A stretch of 64,000 nucleotides of DNA from Bradyrhizobium sp. CCBAU 051011 (GCF_009930815.1 NZ_CP022222.1:3514501-3578500), one strand, 5' to 3'; shown: positions 1 through 8,863, counted from the first letter of the stretch. Numbers and translations: made by a program. The notes: generated by a model from the sequence alone, not told the origin.

Positions 1-847
1 CCAGTTTCGTCGCCAGCATACCCGCGGCGAATACGATGAAGACAGTGCCGGCGAAGAAGAGGCCGAGCTCGATCGGCGTGAAGTGCATCGCTTCAATGAA
101 CAGGCGCGGTGCAGCTGAAAACATAGAGAATAGCCCACCGATGATCAGGCTCGCGGTTGCAGCTGGGATAACGAAACGACGATCGCCAATCAGGCCAACA
201 TAGGTTCTGGCGATGGCGACCGGATTGAGCGGCGTGCGGATCGAATGGTGGGTTTCGCCGAGGACGATGCCGTAGGCAATGGCGCCAGCTGCGGCAAACG
301 CCGCGACAAGAGCGAATTCGGAGCGCCAGCCAAAACTGTGATCCAGTGCGCCGCCAAGCAGAGGCGAGAATCCGGGCGCTGCGGACATCACGATCATGAT
401 TAGCGCCATCGCACGCGCCAGTGCTGGCCCGCTGAACATGTCGCGGGCGATCGCGCGAGACAACACTGACGTCGCGCAAGCGCCAGCAGCCTGGACGATG
501 CGGCCGACCAGAAGATTAGGTAGATCATTTGCCAGACCGCACCAGACGCTGCCGCCGATGAACACGGCAAATCCGATCAGGACTGGCCAGCGTCTCCCGT
601 AGCGATCCGAAAGCGGTCCGACCAGGAGTTGGCCTATCCCGAACACCGCAAGAAAGACGGTGATGGCGGATGTGACCGCCGCGCTGGTGACATTCAATGA
701 GATCGCAATTTGTGGCAGCGACGGCAGCAAGATGTTGGTCGCGAGCGTTCCCATGGCGGCCAGGACGGAAAGAACTGCGATCGCCAGGCCGCTGGAGACG
801 GGAACGTCCCTCGGCACGCTTTTGGTCGTTTGGCACTGGCCAGCCAT
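1..847 (-). CDS. MFS drug/H+ antiporter, Bcr/CflA type (3' end outside window)
   Basis: Reading the minus strand from the ATG at 847 gives 282 uninterrupted codons to the window edge, so the C-terminus is missing. The product starts MAGQCQTTKSVPR and then has alternating hydrophobic segments. It carries the MFS loop signature GPLSDRYGRRW between the second and third helices and the motif QAAGACATSVLSRAIARD typical of Bcr/CflA multidrug exporters of the DHA1 group. Such proteins sit in the inner membrane and export small toxic molecules using the proton gradient. Substrate cannot be read from sequence. No clear ribosome-binding site precedes the ATG, so the start is approximate. It lies downstream of the thiolase gene on the same strand, about 100 bases away. 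Confidence 0.85.
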   Translation of the reverse strand, partial: MAGQCQTTKSVPRDVPVSSGLAIAVLSVLAAMGTLATNILLPSLPQIAISLNVTSAAVTSAITVFLAVFGIGQLLVGPLSDRYGRRWPVLIGFAVFIGGSVWCGLANDLPNLLVGRIVQAAGACATSVLSRAIARDMFSGPALARAMALIMIVMSAAPGFSPLLGGALDHSFGWRSEFALVAAFAAAGAIAYGIVLGETHHSIRTPLNPVAIARTYVGLIGDRRFVIPAATASLIIGGLFSMFSAAPRLFIEAMHFTPIELGLFFAGTVFIVFAAGMLATKL

Positions 848-943
848 GGGAACTTTCGCGCTGATAGGGATAGGCAGGTCACAAGGCGGCGAGTGACGCG
901 GTTCGCGCCGCTCGCCGAGCCCTTTCTGGTCGGATCGGCCGTG

Positions 944-2143
944 CTACCTGCGGACGACGCGCTCGATCGCGATGGCGGTGGCTTCACCGCCACCGATGCA
1001 AAGGGCTGCAACGCCGCGTTTGAGGTTCTGCGCCTCCAGCGCATGCAGCAGCGTCACGATCAGGCGCGCGCCGGTGGCACCGATCGGATGACCGAGCGCG
1101 CAGGCGCCGCCATTGACGTTCAGCTTCTCCCGGGGGATGCCGAGATCCTTCTGTGCGGCCATCGCCACCACGGCAAAGGCTTCGTTGATCTCGAACAGAT
1201 CGACATCGCCGACGCTCCAGCCGACCTTGTCCAGCAGCTTGCGAATGGCCGGGATCGGCGCGGTGGTGAACCATTGCGGTTCCTGGCTGTGGGTGGCGTG
1301 GCCCTTGATCTCGGCCAGTACGGGGAGGCCGTCGCGATCCGCGAGCGAGCGCTTTGCAAGAATGAGCGCCGCAGCGCCATCGGCATTGGCGGAGGAGGCG
1401 GCCGGCGTGATGGTGCCGTTGGCGCGGAACGCGGCTTTCAGCCCGGGGATCTTGGCGGGATCGACCTTGAGCGGGTGCTCGTCATTGGCGATGATCCGCG
1501 GCCCGGTCTTTTCGGTCAGTGTGATCGGCGCGATCTCGGCTTTGAATGCGCCACCCTCGACCGCCTTGCGGGCGCGGGTCAAAGTCTCCATCGCGTAGGC
1601 GTCCTGGTCCTTCCGGGTGAATTGATAGGCTTCCGCGGTGGCCTCGCCGAAATCGCCCATCGAGCGCCCGGTCTCGTAGGCGTCCTCGAGCCCGTCCATC
1701 ATCATGTGATCGATGATCCGGTCATGGCCGGCGCGGTAACCGCCGCGCGCCTTGGCCAGCAGATAGGGCGCATTGCTCATGCTCTCCATGCCGCCGGACA
1801 GCACGATTTCGGCGGAGCCTGCATTGATGATGTCGTGGGCCAGCATGGTCGCCTTCATGCCGGAACCGCAGACCTTGTTGATGGTGGTGGCGCCGGTGGC
1901 ATCCGGCAGTTTGGCGCCGCGGGCGGCCTGGCGTGCCGGCGCCTGGCCTTGTCCGGCCGGCAAGACGTTGCCCATGAAAACCTCATCGATCCGCTCGGGC
2001 GCCAGCTTGGCCCGTTCCAGCGCCGCGCCGATCACGTGGGAGCCGAGCTTGTGGGCGCTGAGAGGCGACAACTCGCCCATGAAGCGGCCGAGCGGCGTGC
2101 GGGCGGCAGAAAGGATGACGACGGGGTCGGAAGCGGCGGCCAT
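944..2143 (-). CDS. Acetyl-CoA C-acyltransferase (thiolase)
   Basis: This is a full-length 399-residue thiolase. It cleaves 3-ketoacyl-CoA with CoA, or condenses two acyl-CoAs, in the cytoplasm. The acyl-accepting cysteine is C92 in NKVCGSGMK. The C-terminal catalytic pair is H352 in NGGACALGHPIG and C382 in CIGGGEA. An AGGAG lies 8 bases before the ATG, which supports this start. The gene is divergent from a TetR regulator, and the 172-base gap holds a perfect TetR-type palindrome, so it is probably controlled by that repressor. Length and motifs fit the acetyl-CoA acetyltransferase branch. Whether it works in degradation or synthesis is inferred from the catabolic neighbours. The long opposite-strand frame over the same bases is taken as a shadow. 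Confidence 0.93.
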   Translation of the reverse strand: MAAASDPVVILSAARTPLGRFMGELSPLSAHKLGSHVIGAALERAKLAPERIDEVFMGNVLPAGQGQAPARQAARGAKLPDATGATTINKVCGSGMKATMLAHDIINAGSAEIVLSGGMESMSNAPYLLAKARGGYRAGHDRIIDHMMMDGLEDAYETGRSMGDFGEATAEAYQFTRKDQDAYAMETLTRARKAVEGGAFKAEIAPITLTEKTGPRIIANDEHPLKVDPAKIPGLKAAFRANGTITPAASSANADGAAALILAKRSLADRDGLPVLAEIKGHATHSQEPQWFTTAPIPAIRKLLDKVGWSVGDVDLFEINEAFAVVAMAAQKDLGIPREKLNVNGGACALGHPIGATGARLIVTLLHALEAQNLKRGVAALCIGGGEATAIAIERVVRR

Positions 2144-2170
2144 GGCGAACTCTCCTGTTGATAGATGTTG

Positions 2171-2192
2171 TTATATGACGATAGTCATATAA
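2171..2192. promoter_or_regulatory. Perfect TetR-type operator palindrome
   Basis: Two 9-base arms, TTATATGAC and GTCATATAA, are exact reverse complements around the spacer GATA. The site lies in the divergent promoter region between the thiolase gene and the TetR gene. Its core ATGAC-N4-GTCAT recurs at the other TetR loci of this window (7613-7626, 7639-7652 and 19073-19086). Binding by the adjacent TetR protein is inferred. Confidence 0.75.
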
Positions 2193-2315
2193 GATAGCCC
2201 GCATTGCAATGAAATGTTGCCGTGAACTTTCAAGGAAGCGCGGTTCCAGAATTGCTTCGAGGGGATGGGGACGGGTTGTGCAGCCGATCGCCTTAGGACC
2301 TTGCACGGAGTGGCA

Positions 2316-2939
2316 ATGCGATACGTAGAAGACCACAGGCGTCAAACCCACGATCGGATCGTTGAAAATGCCTCCTACGGTTTGCGCCAAAAGGGCGCGG
2401 AAGGGCTCAGTGTTGTCGACTTGATGAAGCTCGCGGGTCTGACCCACGGCGGCTTCTATAACCATTTCGAGTCGCGTGCCGCGCTTGTCAGGGAGGCGAT
2501 CGCCTTTGCGATGGACCAAACGACTGGGCGATGGAAAAAACTGGCGAACGGGAAGGCCGACGGGGAACGCTTCGAGGCGTTGGTCGCCGATTATCTTAGT
2601 CCCCGGCATCGCGACAATCCTAAACACGGTTGCGCGCTTCCAACCCTGGCCGTCGATGTCGCGCGATCGAGCCCGAGCGAGCAGCAGGCCCTGGCTTCCA
2701 AACTGGAGAAGATGATCGATGCCCTTGTCGAGTTGCTTCCCGGTGAGCCACCTCGACAGGCCCGCCAAATCGCGACAGGCGCTATCGCAACCATGGTGGG
2801 ATCGATCGTGCTGTCGCGTGCCGTCGGCGCGGGGAAACTTTCCGACCGCATCCTCGATGCCGGACGCAGGACCGCAGGCGGCCGGACTCGGAAGCCGCAA
2901 CGAAGAACAACAAAGGCGACGCGCTGCGAAGAATCATAA
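2316..2939 (+). CDS. TetR/AcrR family transcriptional regulator
   Basis: The product has 207 residues. The N-terminal helix-turn-helix spans about residues 12-58, with LSVVDLMKLAGLTHGGFYNH as the recognition region. The C-terminal ligand-binding part includes the stretch NPKHGCALPTLAVD and ends in TGAIATMVGSIVLSRAV. The ATG at 2316 is preferred over an upstream ATG at 2265, because GGAG ends 5 bases before it and the paralogous remnant at 19127 starts with the same residues, MRY. It is divergent from the thiolase gene and 14 bases upstream of the molybdoenzyme gene, so it probably heads that operon and represses both sides through the palindrome at 2171-2192. The ligand is likely a CoA ester or related metabolite, but this is inference. 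It is a paralogue of the regulator at 6911-7510. Confidence 0.9.
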   Translation: MRYVEDHRRQTHDRIVENASYGLRQKGAEGLSVVDLMKLAGLTHGGFYNHFESRAALVREAIAFAMDQTTGRWKKLANGKADGERFEALVADYLSPRHRDNPKHGCALPTLAVDVARSSPSEQQALASKLEKMIDALVELLPGEPPRQARQIATGAIATMVGSIVLSRAVGAGKLSDRILDAGRRTAGGRTRKPQRRTTKATRCEES

Positions 2940-2953
2940 CAAGGGAGGTCAAA

Positions 2954-5275
2954 ATGACGGCCGGCAAATGGCTCAAGACGGCCTGCAACCTGTGTTACAT
3001 CAATTGCGGGGTCGAAGTCTTGGTGAACGAGGGGCGCCTCGAGAAAGTACGGGGCGACCGTTCGAGCCCGAAATCACAGGGCTACCTGTGCAACAAGGCG
3101 ACCCGGATTCCATATTATGCGCATCACCGGGATCGGCTCACGACGCCGCTGCGTCGTCGCGCCGACGGCGGCTTCGATGAAATCGAGTGGGACGTGGCGA
3201 TCGCAGAAATCGCGGAGCGGCTGCGAGACATCGTCGACAGATATGGCGGCAAGAGTATTTCCCTTTACGGCGGCGGCGGGCAGGGCAACCATGCCGGCGG
3301 TGCCTACGCCAGTGGATTGTTGCGCGCGCTGGGTTCTCGCAGCGTCTTCAACGCCCTTTCGCAGGAGAAAACCGGTGACTTCTGGGTCAATGGCCACATG
3401 TTCGGCAGCCAGACGTGCCACACCGCCGAGGACGTCCATCATTGCGATCTCTTGCTGGTCATCGGTGCAAATCCCTGGATCGCGCACGGCTTCCCCAATG
3501 CGCGCGATCATCTCAATCAGATCCGCAAGGATCCCGCGCGCAAGCTGATCGTCATTGATCCCAGGCGAACGGAAACCGCCGAAATGGCGGATCTGCATCT
3601 CGCGGTTCGTCCCGGTGCCGACGCGTTTCTCCTTGGCGCGCTGCTGGCCACGCTTGTCCGGTCCGACCGGATCGATCACGCGTTCATTCAGGAGCACACG
3701 ATCGGCTTCGATGAAGTGAGGCAGGCGCTGTTAAACATCCCCGTTGAAGAATGGGCTGCCGCTGCCGATATCTCGATCGCTGACCTGGAGCGTTGCGCCG
3801 CGATGATCGTTGCGGCGAAGGCCATGGTGGTGCGGGTCGAGCTTGGTATTCAGCAAGGCATCAACTCGACACTCAACTCCTACCTCGAAAAGCTTCTGAT
3901 CATGCTTTCCGGCAATTTCGGCCGTAAAGGCACCAACCAATTGCATAGCTGGCTTCAACCGCTATGGGGTAACTCTCCGAACCAGACATTCGCGCCGACC
4001 GGCGACGCGATTATTGGGGGCCTGTTGCCGCCCAACATTTTCCCCGAAGCGGTGCTCAAGGACCATCCCGACCGGTTGCGCTGTGCCTGGATCGACAGTT
4101 CCAATCCCGCCAACACGGCCGCAAACACCGAGGCCGTGGAACGCGCGCTGCGCTCGCTCGACCTATGCGTTGTGGTCGACGTTGCGATGACCGAAACCGC
4201 ACGGCTCGCGCATTACGTTCTCCCGGCGTCCTCACAATTTGAGAAAACCGAATTCACCCTGTTCAACTTCGAATTTCCGACGAACTATTTTCACGTTCGT
4301 GCCGGTGTATTGCCGCCGCTCGCCGGCACCTTGCCGGAGCCCGAGATCTACACGCGGCTTGCCATCGCCCTGGGGCTTCTACCAGGTGACAATGTGCTCG
4401 CGCCCCTGCGGGAGGCGGCGCGGCGTTCCCGAGCCGAGTTCGCTATCGCCTTTCGTGCTTTCATCGCGGAAAACCCCGGCGCAGTCGCTGCCCTGGTGCT
4501 CTACCATACGCTGGGGCAGACGCTTCCGGACGGCACCGCGGCCGCGGCACCCTTGTGGGGGGCGGCGCTGGCTTGCGCGAAGCGATCGCCGCAAGCGGTG
4601 CGACGGGCGATCGGCGCATCGGACGAGGTGGCGGATCACCAGCTCGGCGATCTCCTGTTCGACACTATCGTAGCCACCCGGCAGGGCACGCCGGTTACCC
4701 GGCACGACTATGACGAGGTCTGGTCATTGATCAGCCATTCGGATCGCAAGGTTCGGCTGGTGGTCCCGCGGATGCTGGAATGGCTCGCGCGTCTCGATCC
4801 ACGAGCAGCGGGCGCGCCAAAGGAGTTTCCGTTCATGTTGGCAGCCGGTGGCCGCCGCATGTTCAATGCCAACCAGATCTTTCGCGATCCCGCGTGGCGT
4901 CGCGAGGATCCGGACGGCGCCATGTTGATCAATTCGAGCGATCTGAACGAGTTGGGCGCGAAGGATGGTGACTGGATCGCCGTCGAATCGGTGGTCGGGC
5001 GGCTCGTCGTCCGTTGCAAGGTCGATGACGCCATGCGGAATGGCCAGCTGGCGCTGCCGCACGGCTACGGTCAGGCATACCCCACATTGGACGGCGAGCG
5101 CCTTGTCAACGGGCCGCGTATCAATCTGCTCACCGAGAGCGGCAACCGCGATCCCATTGCGGGCACGCCCTACCACAAGAACGTCGCGGTTCGTCTGGCT
5201 CTGGTACCCGTGCACGAGGCTGCCGCCTATCAGTCGCAGTCCGAGCGAATTCATATGAAAGCAGCCGGACAATAG
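2954..5275 (+). CDS. Molybdopterin-dependent oxidoreductase, DMSO reductase family
   Basis: This 773-residue protein is of the formate dehydrogenase/BisC type. The N-terminal [4Fe-4S] ligands are C11, C14, C18 and C46 (CNLCYINC, then YLCNKA). The molybdopterin-binding domains follow (LLLVIGANP, LIVIDPRRTETA, WIDSSNPANTAANTE), and a MopB_CT-like dinucleotide-binding domain starts near residue 610. I see no twin-arginine signal, so it is probably cytoplasmic. No cysteine, selenocysteine or serine could be assigned as the molybdenum ligand: the expected region reads SQEKTGDFWVNGHMFG. GGGAGG precedes the ATG. It is 14 bases after the TetR gene and 17 before an SDR gene, so it is most likely part of that operon. 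The substrate is unknown, and the CoA-ester context suggests a redox step on a carbon substrate. Confidence 0.88.
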   Translation: MTAGKWLKTACNLCYINCGVEVLVNEGRLEKVRGDRSSPKSQGYLCNKATRIPYYAHHRDRLTTPLRRRADGGFDEIEWDVAIAEIAERLRDIVDRYGGKSISLYGGGGQGNHAGGAYASGLLRALGSRSVFNALSQEKTGDFWVNGHMFGSQTCHTAEDVHHCDLLLVIGANPWIAHGFPNARDHLNQIRKDPARKLIVIDPRRTETAEMADLHLAVRPGADAFLLGALLATLVRSDRIDHAFIQEHTIGFDEVRQALLNIPVEEWAAAADISIADLERCAAMIVAAKAMVVRVELGIQQGINSTLNSYLEKLLIMLSGNFGRKGTNQLHSWLQPLWGNSPNQTFAPTGDAIIGGLLPPNIFPEAVLKDHPDRLRCAWIDSSNPANTAANTEAVERALRSLDLCVVVDVAMTETARLAHYVLPASSQFEKTEFTLFNFEFPTNYFHVRAGVLPPLAGTLPEPEIYTRLAIALGLLPGDNVLAPLREAARRSRAEFAIAFRAFIAENPGAVAALVLYHTLGQTLPDGTAAAAPLWGAALACAKRSPQAVRRAIGASDEVADHQLGDLLFDTIVATRQGTPVTRHDYDEVWSLISHSDRKVRLVVPRMLEWLARLDPRAAGAPKEFPFMLAAGGRRMFNANQIFRDPAWRREDPDGAMLINSSDLNELGAKDGDWIAVESVVGRLVVRCKVDDAMRNGQLALPHGYGQAYPTLDGERLVNGPRINLLTESGNRDPIAGTPYHKNVAVRLALVPVHEAAAYQSQSERIHMKAAGQ

Positions 5276-5292
5276 CTCGAAGGGAGCGATAA

Positions 5293-5997
5293 ATGACCGA
5301 GAAACCAATCGCGATCGTGACCGGGGTAGGGCCGGGCACGGGAGCTGCCATCGTCAGGCGGTTCTCTGCAGGCGGATTCCGTATCATAGCGCTTGCCCGC
5401 TCAGCGGAGCTCATCAATCGCCTTGCGCAAGAGCTTCCCGACGTGCACGCGGTGACCTGCGACGTCTCCGACGAGAGCCAGGTGCGGACCGTGGTTACTG
5501 ACGTAAAACGCCGTTTCGGCGCGGCCGAAGTTCTCATCCACAACGCGGTCGGAGGAGGCTGGGGAAGCTTTCGCGAAATCGATCCGAAGATGCTGAAGGG
5601 CAATTTCGAGGTCAACGTGATGGGCTTGTTGTACCTGGCCCGCGAAGTGGCTCCTGACATGATCGAGAGAGGCAAGGGCGCAATCCTGGTGACCGGCAAC
5701 ACGTCTTCGATCCGGGGGAAGGCCAATTTCGCCGGCTTTGCTCCGACAAAGGCGGCGCAGCGTATATTGGCCGAGTCGATCGCGCGTGACATGGGGCCTC
5801 TCGGCGTCCACGTCGCCTATGTCCTCATCGACGCTGTGATCGACACGCCCCGGATGCGTGCGCGGATGAGCGACAGACCGGATGAATTCTTCATCAAGCC
5901 TACTGCCATCGCCGACGAACTGTACCATCTCTACGGTCAGGACCGATCGGCATGGTCATTCTTCACGGAACTGCGGCCATTCCGCGAAAATTGGTGA
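5293..5997 (+). CDS. SDR-like Rossmann protein without catalytic tyrosine
   Basis: The 234-residue product has the short-chain dehydrogenase fold. A nucleotide-binding loop TGVGPGTG lies near residue 10, and the strand LVTGNTSS carries the usual active-site serine region. Where SDRs have YxxxK, this protein reads FAPTK, so the catalytic tyrosine is replaced by phenylalanine while the lysine stays. NNAG is replaced by HNAVGG. The C-terminus, WSFFTELRPFRENW, matches that of the paralogue at 9942-10721 (LRPWAEKW). It may bind NAD(P)(H) with a changed chemistry or be a non-catalytic partner. GGGAG precedes the ATG, and the gene lies 17 bases after the molybdoenzyme gene. Confidence 0.85.
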   Translation: MTEKPIAIVTGVGPGTGAAIVRRFSAGGFRIIALARSAELINRLAQELPDVHAVTCDVSDESQVRTVVTDVKRRFGAAEVLIHNAVGGGWGSFREIDPKMLKGNFEVNVMGLLYLAREVAPDMIERGKGAILVTGNTSSIRGKANFAGFAPTKAAQRILAESIARDMGPLGVHVAYVLIDAVIDTPRMRARMSDRPDEFFIKPTAIADELYHLYGQDRSAWSFFTELRPFRENW

Positions 5998-6072
5998 CCC
6001 TGGCCAGCAAAAGTTAATGCGCCTACGCGTGGCGAAGAGCTCTCCAGACACAAGACTTGAAAGGTCAAAACC

Positions 6073-6894
6073 ATGACTGATGGGTCAATCTCGATTGATA
6101 CAGGGACGGACGAACTACTGTGTGCAATCCGGGATCGCGTCGCAGTGATCACCTTGAACCGACCGGAAGCACGAAATTCGCTTTCCGACCATCTCACGCC
6201 AGCGCTGCGCCGAATGATCAAGCGCAACGGTGATGATCCGGACGTGGGTGCACTGCTGATCACCGGTGCAGGCAGCGCTTTCTGTTCGGGCGGCGACGTC
6301 AAGGGGATGGGCGGCAACTCTGCCGCATCGGCCATGTCATTCAGTGACAAGGTTGCGCGATTGCAGGAACGTCAACGAACCCTGACCGGCGTACTCGTCT
6401 CGGTGCGTAAACCAACCATCGCGGCCTTGCCGGGACCGGCTGCTGGCGCTGGGCTTGCGATCGCGCTCGCCTGCGACGTTCGTATCGCAGCCGAATCCAC
6501 CATCATGACGACTGGTTATGCCAGAATTGCGCTCACGGGCGATTACGGCATTTCGTGGCTGTTGACCCGGCTGGCCGGGACGGCGCGTGCCCGCGAACTG
6601 ATGTTCCTGTCCGAACGGATCGATGCACGCCGCTGCGAAGCACTGGGGCTGGTGAATCGCGTGGTGCCTGATGTTGACCTGCAGGATGAAGCGTTTGCAT
6701 TGGCGAGGACGTTGGCGAACGGTCCGGGGAGTGCGTTTGCTTCCATCAAGGATAATCTCGATCTTGCGCTGTCGGCTGACTTCTTGACATCATTGGATCA
6801 TGAGGCCGAGAAGATGGTCCTCGCAGCGAGCACCGCGCAGCATACCGAAGCCGTGCGGGCCTTCATCGAGAAACGCGCTCCTAATTTCAGGTGA
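6073..6894 (+). CDS. Enoyl-CoA hydratase/isomerase family protein
   Basis: This 273-residue crotonase-fold protein hydrates or isomerises an enoyl-CoA in the cytoplasm. Evidence is the N-terminal VITLNRPEARNSLS, the oxyanion-hole segments AFCSGGDVKGMGG and GPAAGAGLAIALACDVRIAA, and the C-terminal trimer region RARELMFLSERIDARRCEALGLVNRVV. It lies 75 bases after the SDR gene on the same strand and meets the TetR gene tail to tail, so it may end the operon that starts at 2316. Exact substrate and reaction cannot be told from the family alone. Confidence 0.9.
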   Translation: MTDGSISIDTGTDELLCAIRDRVAVITLNRPEARNSLSDHLTPALRRMIKRNGDDPDVGALLITGAGSAFCSGGDVKGMGGNSAASAMSFSDKVARLQERQRTLTGVLVSVRKPTIAALPGPAAGAGLAIALACDVRIAAESTIMTTGYARIALTGDYGISWLLTRLAGTARARELMFLSERIDARRCEALGLVNRVVPDVDLQDEAFALARTLANGPGSAFASIKDNLDLALSADFLTSLDHEAEKMVLAASTAQHTEAVRAFIEKRAPNFR

Positions 6895-6910
6895 GACTAG
6901 GCGGCTGAAG

Positions 6911-7510
6911 TCACTCCTCGGCCGATTTGTTTTCCGGGGATAGTCCGGCAATATCCGCCACCACGGCCGCAATCAGCGATTCCGCCAGAGGGTCGTCCGC
7001 AATCACCCGAGACAATATGACAGCGCCAACCATCTCCGAGAGGATAGCCGCGGGATGTCTGCTGCCAGCGGCCCCTGGGTTCGCGGACGGCAGCTTCGCA
7101 ATCTGGTCGAGATAGCCTTGAATCGCCGTGATGAAGACGGCGCGGAGAGCGCGATCGTCGCTCCGCGCGGCGTCTACGGCCAATGCTGGCAGAATGCACC
7201 CGGACCCTGGATCGTCACGGTGAGCCGATGACACATAGCCTTCGATAAGCGCGCGAAGCGGATCTTTGGGCTTTTGGGCCAGTCCATTCTTTAGCAACGC
7301 TGTCGTGTTGGCGATCGCACGTTCGCTGGCCTTGACCGCCAGATCATCCTTTGAAGCGAAGTTGCGATAGAAGCCGCCATGAGTCAGCCCGGCTGCTTTC
7401 ATGATATCGGCAACGCCGATCCCATCGAAACCATGCTCGCGCAGCAGGCGCGCCGCAGTCTCGAGGATCTGCTCGCGGTTCTCCAGCGCCTTTTTGCGCG
7501 ACACCCTCAT
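6911..7510 (-). CDS. TetR/AcrR family transcriptional regulator
   Basis: The 199-residue repressor has an N-terminal helix-turn-helix at about residues 10-55 (IGVADIMKAAGLTHGGFYRN) and a ligand domain with DPGSGCILPALAVDAARS. It is clearly paralogous to the regulator at 2316-2939: the same THGGFY core and the same GC-LPALAVD segment. It is transcribed away from the hydrolase/oxidoreductase/SDR gene set at 7966-10721. The 455-base gap between them holds two ATGAY-N4-RTCAT dyads over a promoter-like TTGACA. It is therefore probably an autorepressor that also controls the rightward operon. The inducer is unknown. Confidence 0.92.
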   Translation of the reverse strand: MRVSRKKALENREQILETAARLLREHGFDGIGVADIMKAAGLTHGGFYRNFASKDDLAVKASERAIANTTALLKNGLAQKPKDPLRALIEGYVSSAHRDDPGSGCILPALAVDAARSDDRALRAVFITAIQGYLDQIAKLPSANPGAAGSRHPAAILSEMVGAVILSRVIADDPLAESLIAAVVADIAGLSPENKSAEE

Positions 7511-7600
7511 GGTTTGCTCACTCCGCTTGTCGCAGGACCGGACCTTCGTACGATGGTCCTCGCCACGGGCCGAGCATTCTCAGATTCGCAAAAACTCCGC

Positions 7601-7652
7601 TTGACATGTTGCATGACGACCATCATCTATCCGATAAGATGACGGTCGTCAT
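7601..7652 (+). promoter_or_regulatory. Rightward promoter with two TetR-type operators
   Basis: TTGACA at 7601-7606 is followed at 17-18 bases by a weak -10 (CATCTA/ATCTAT, 7624-7630). Two dyads overlap and follow it: ATGAC-GACC-ATCAT at 7613-7626 and ATGAC-GGTC-GTCAT at 7639-7652, with centres 26 bases apart. They share the arms of the palindrome at 2171-2192. The lowered GC here fits a promoter. Repression by the divergent TetR protein is inferred. Confidence 0.6.
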
Positions 7653-7721
7653 CAAAAAAGTGAAGCGAAATGACCGCCGCAGCCGACGAAGCGGACCGTT
7701 TCATAGTTGAGAGGTAAAATA

Positions 7722-7784
7722 ATGCCGGGCTTGAGGGCGCCGGAGTGCAAGACAGCATTCCTCGCCGGCGCGTCGAGTGGCTAG
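7722..7784 (+). pseudogene. Truncated start of a short-chain dehydrogenase gene
   Basis: A 20-codon frame starts at ATG 7722, with GAGAGG 8 bases upstream. It reads MPGLRAPECKTAFLAGASSG and stops at TAG 7782-7784. The last residues are the beginning of the Rossmann glycine motif GASSGIG of SDR enzymes, so the gene is cut just inside its cofactor loop. The downstream frames up to 7965 give no further SDR match that I can recognise. It sits directly behind the TetR-controlled promoter, which suggests that the operon once began with an SDR gene. A leader peptide is the alternative. Confidence 0.5.
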
Positions 7785-7965
7785 GCGGCGCGGCAGGTCG
7801 CATTCGCCCGGCGTCCTCGCACGCTGTTCGACAAGATTCTGCGATCGCAATCCGGGCTGGCGTAATCAGCACGTGTACTGCCGCGCAAATGGAGAGCCGT
7901 GCCGTCCGGCCGATTATCCGTCCCATCTTGGAGTTTTCGGTCCGAGCCGGACTATGGAGAAGACC

Positions 7966-8829
7966 ATGTCAAGTACTGTTACTAACCTCGGGCGAGGGGT
8001 GCGCTACATAGATGCACCCACGCTCTCGATAAATGTCGGGGGGACCAGTTTCGTCTACCGCGACATCGGTCCTCGCACCGGCGTGCCGCTAATTCTTCTC
8101 AACCATTGGGGCGCGGTTCTCGACAATTTTGATCCGCGGATTGTCGATGGTCTCGCCAGCAAGCATCGCGTGATCGCGACCAATTACAGGGGTATCGGTG
8201 CATCGGGCGGAACAGCGCCCGTGACCGTCGATGAAATGGCGCGGGATGCGATTGCCCTGATCCGCGCGCTGGGCTTCGAGAAGGTCGATCTGCTCGGCTT
8301 TTCCCTCGGGGGATTTGTGGCGCAGGACGTCACATTGAAAGCACCGGACCTGGTGCGAAAGCTCATTTTGACTGGCACGGGGCCGGCGGGTGGCGAAGGT
8401 ATCGACAAGGTGTGGCCGGTATCCTGGCCTTTGATGATCAAGGGCTTTCTGACGCTGCGGGACCCAAAATTCTACCTGTTTTTCACGTCCACGGCCAATG
8501 GCCGCCAAGCGGCGGCAGCCTTCCTGAAACGGCTGAAAGAGCGCAAGGCAGGCCGGGACAAGGGGCCTACGCCCAGCGCTTTCTTGCGGCAAGTCAAGGC
8601 GATCACTGCTTGGGGCCGACAGGCGCCTCAAGATCTCGGCAGCATCCGCATCCCGGTGCTGATCGCGAATGGCGACAGCGATATCATGGTGCCGACCTCA
8701 AACAGCATCGATATGGCGCGCCGTATCCCGGGCGCAGAACTGATTATCTACGAAGATGCCGGTCATGGCGGGATTTTTCAGAACCACGCCGTTTTCGTGC
8801 CGAAGGCCTTGTCCTTCCTCGGCGCCTGA
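7966..8829 (+). CDS. Alpha/beta hydrolase
   Basis: This 287-residue enzyme has the alpha/beta-hydrolase fold, with nucleophile elbow GFSLGG near residue 110, an acid in ANGDSD and the histidine in DAGHGG near the C-terminus. The oxyanion segment is LLNHWGAVLDNFD. Such enzymes hydrolyse esters, lactones, epoxides or C-C bonds. Because no helical cap motif is diagnostic here, the reaction is open. The ATG at 7966 is chosen because GGAGA lies just upstream; the open frame itself extends back to 7777 without family similarity. It is followed 34 bases later by an oxidoreductase gene and is probably controlled by the TetR-type sites at 7613-7652. Confidence 0.9.
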   Translation: MSSTVTNLGRGVRYIDAPTLSINVGGTSFVYRDIGPRTGVPLILLNHWGAVLDNFDPRIVDGLASKHRVIATNYRGIGASGGTAPVTVDEMARDAIALIRALGFEKVDLLGFSLGGFVAQDVTLKAPDLVRKLILTGTGPAGGEGIDKVWPVSWPLMIKGFLTLRDPKFYLFFTSTANGRQAAAAFLKRLKERKAGRDKGPTPSAFLRQVKAITAWGRQAPQDLGSIRIPVLIANGDSDIMVPTSNSIDMARRIPGAELIIYEDAGHGGIFQNHAVFVPKALSFLGA

Positions 8830-8863
8830 CGCCGCGACAGTATTTCAGATTGGAGAAGACACC

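Noticed and set aside
710..2161. A 483-codon open frame opposite the thiolase gene
   Set aside because: It is antisense to a complete thiolase with catalytic residues; its translation is rich in G, R, D and H without domain features, as expected for high-GC shadow frames.
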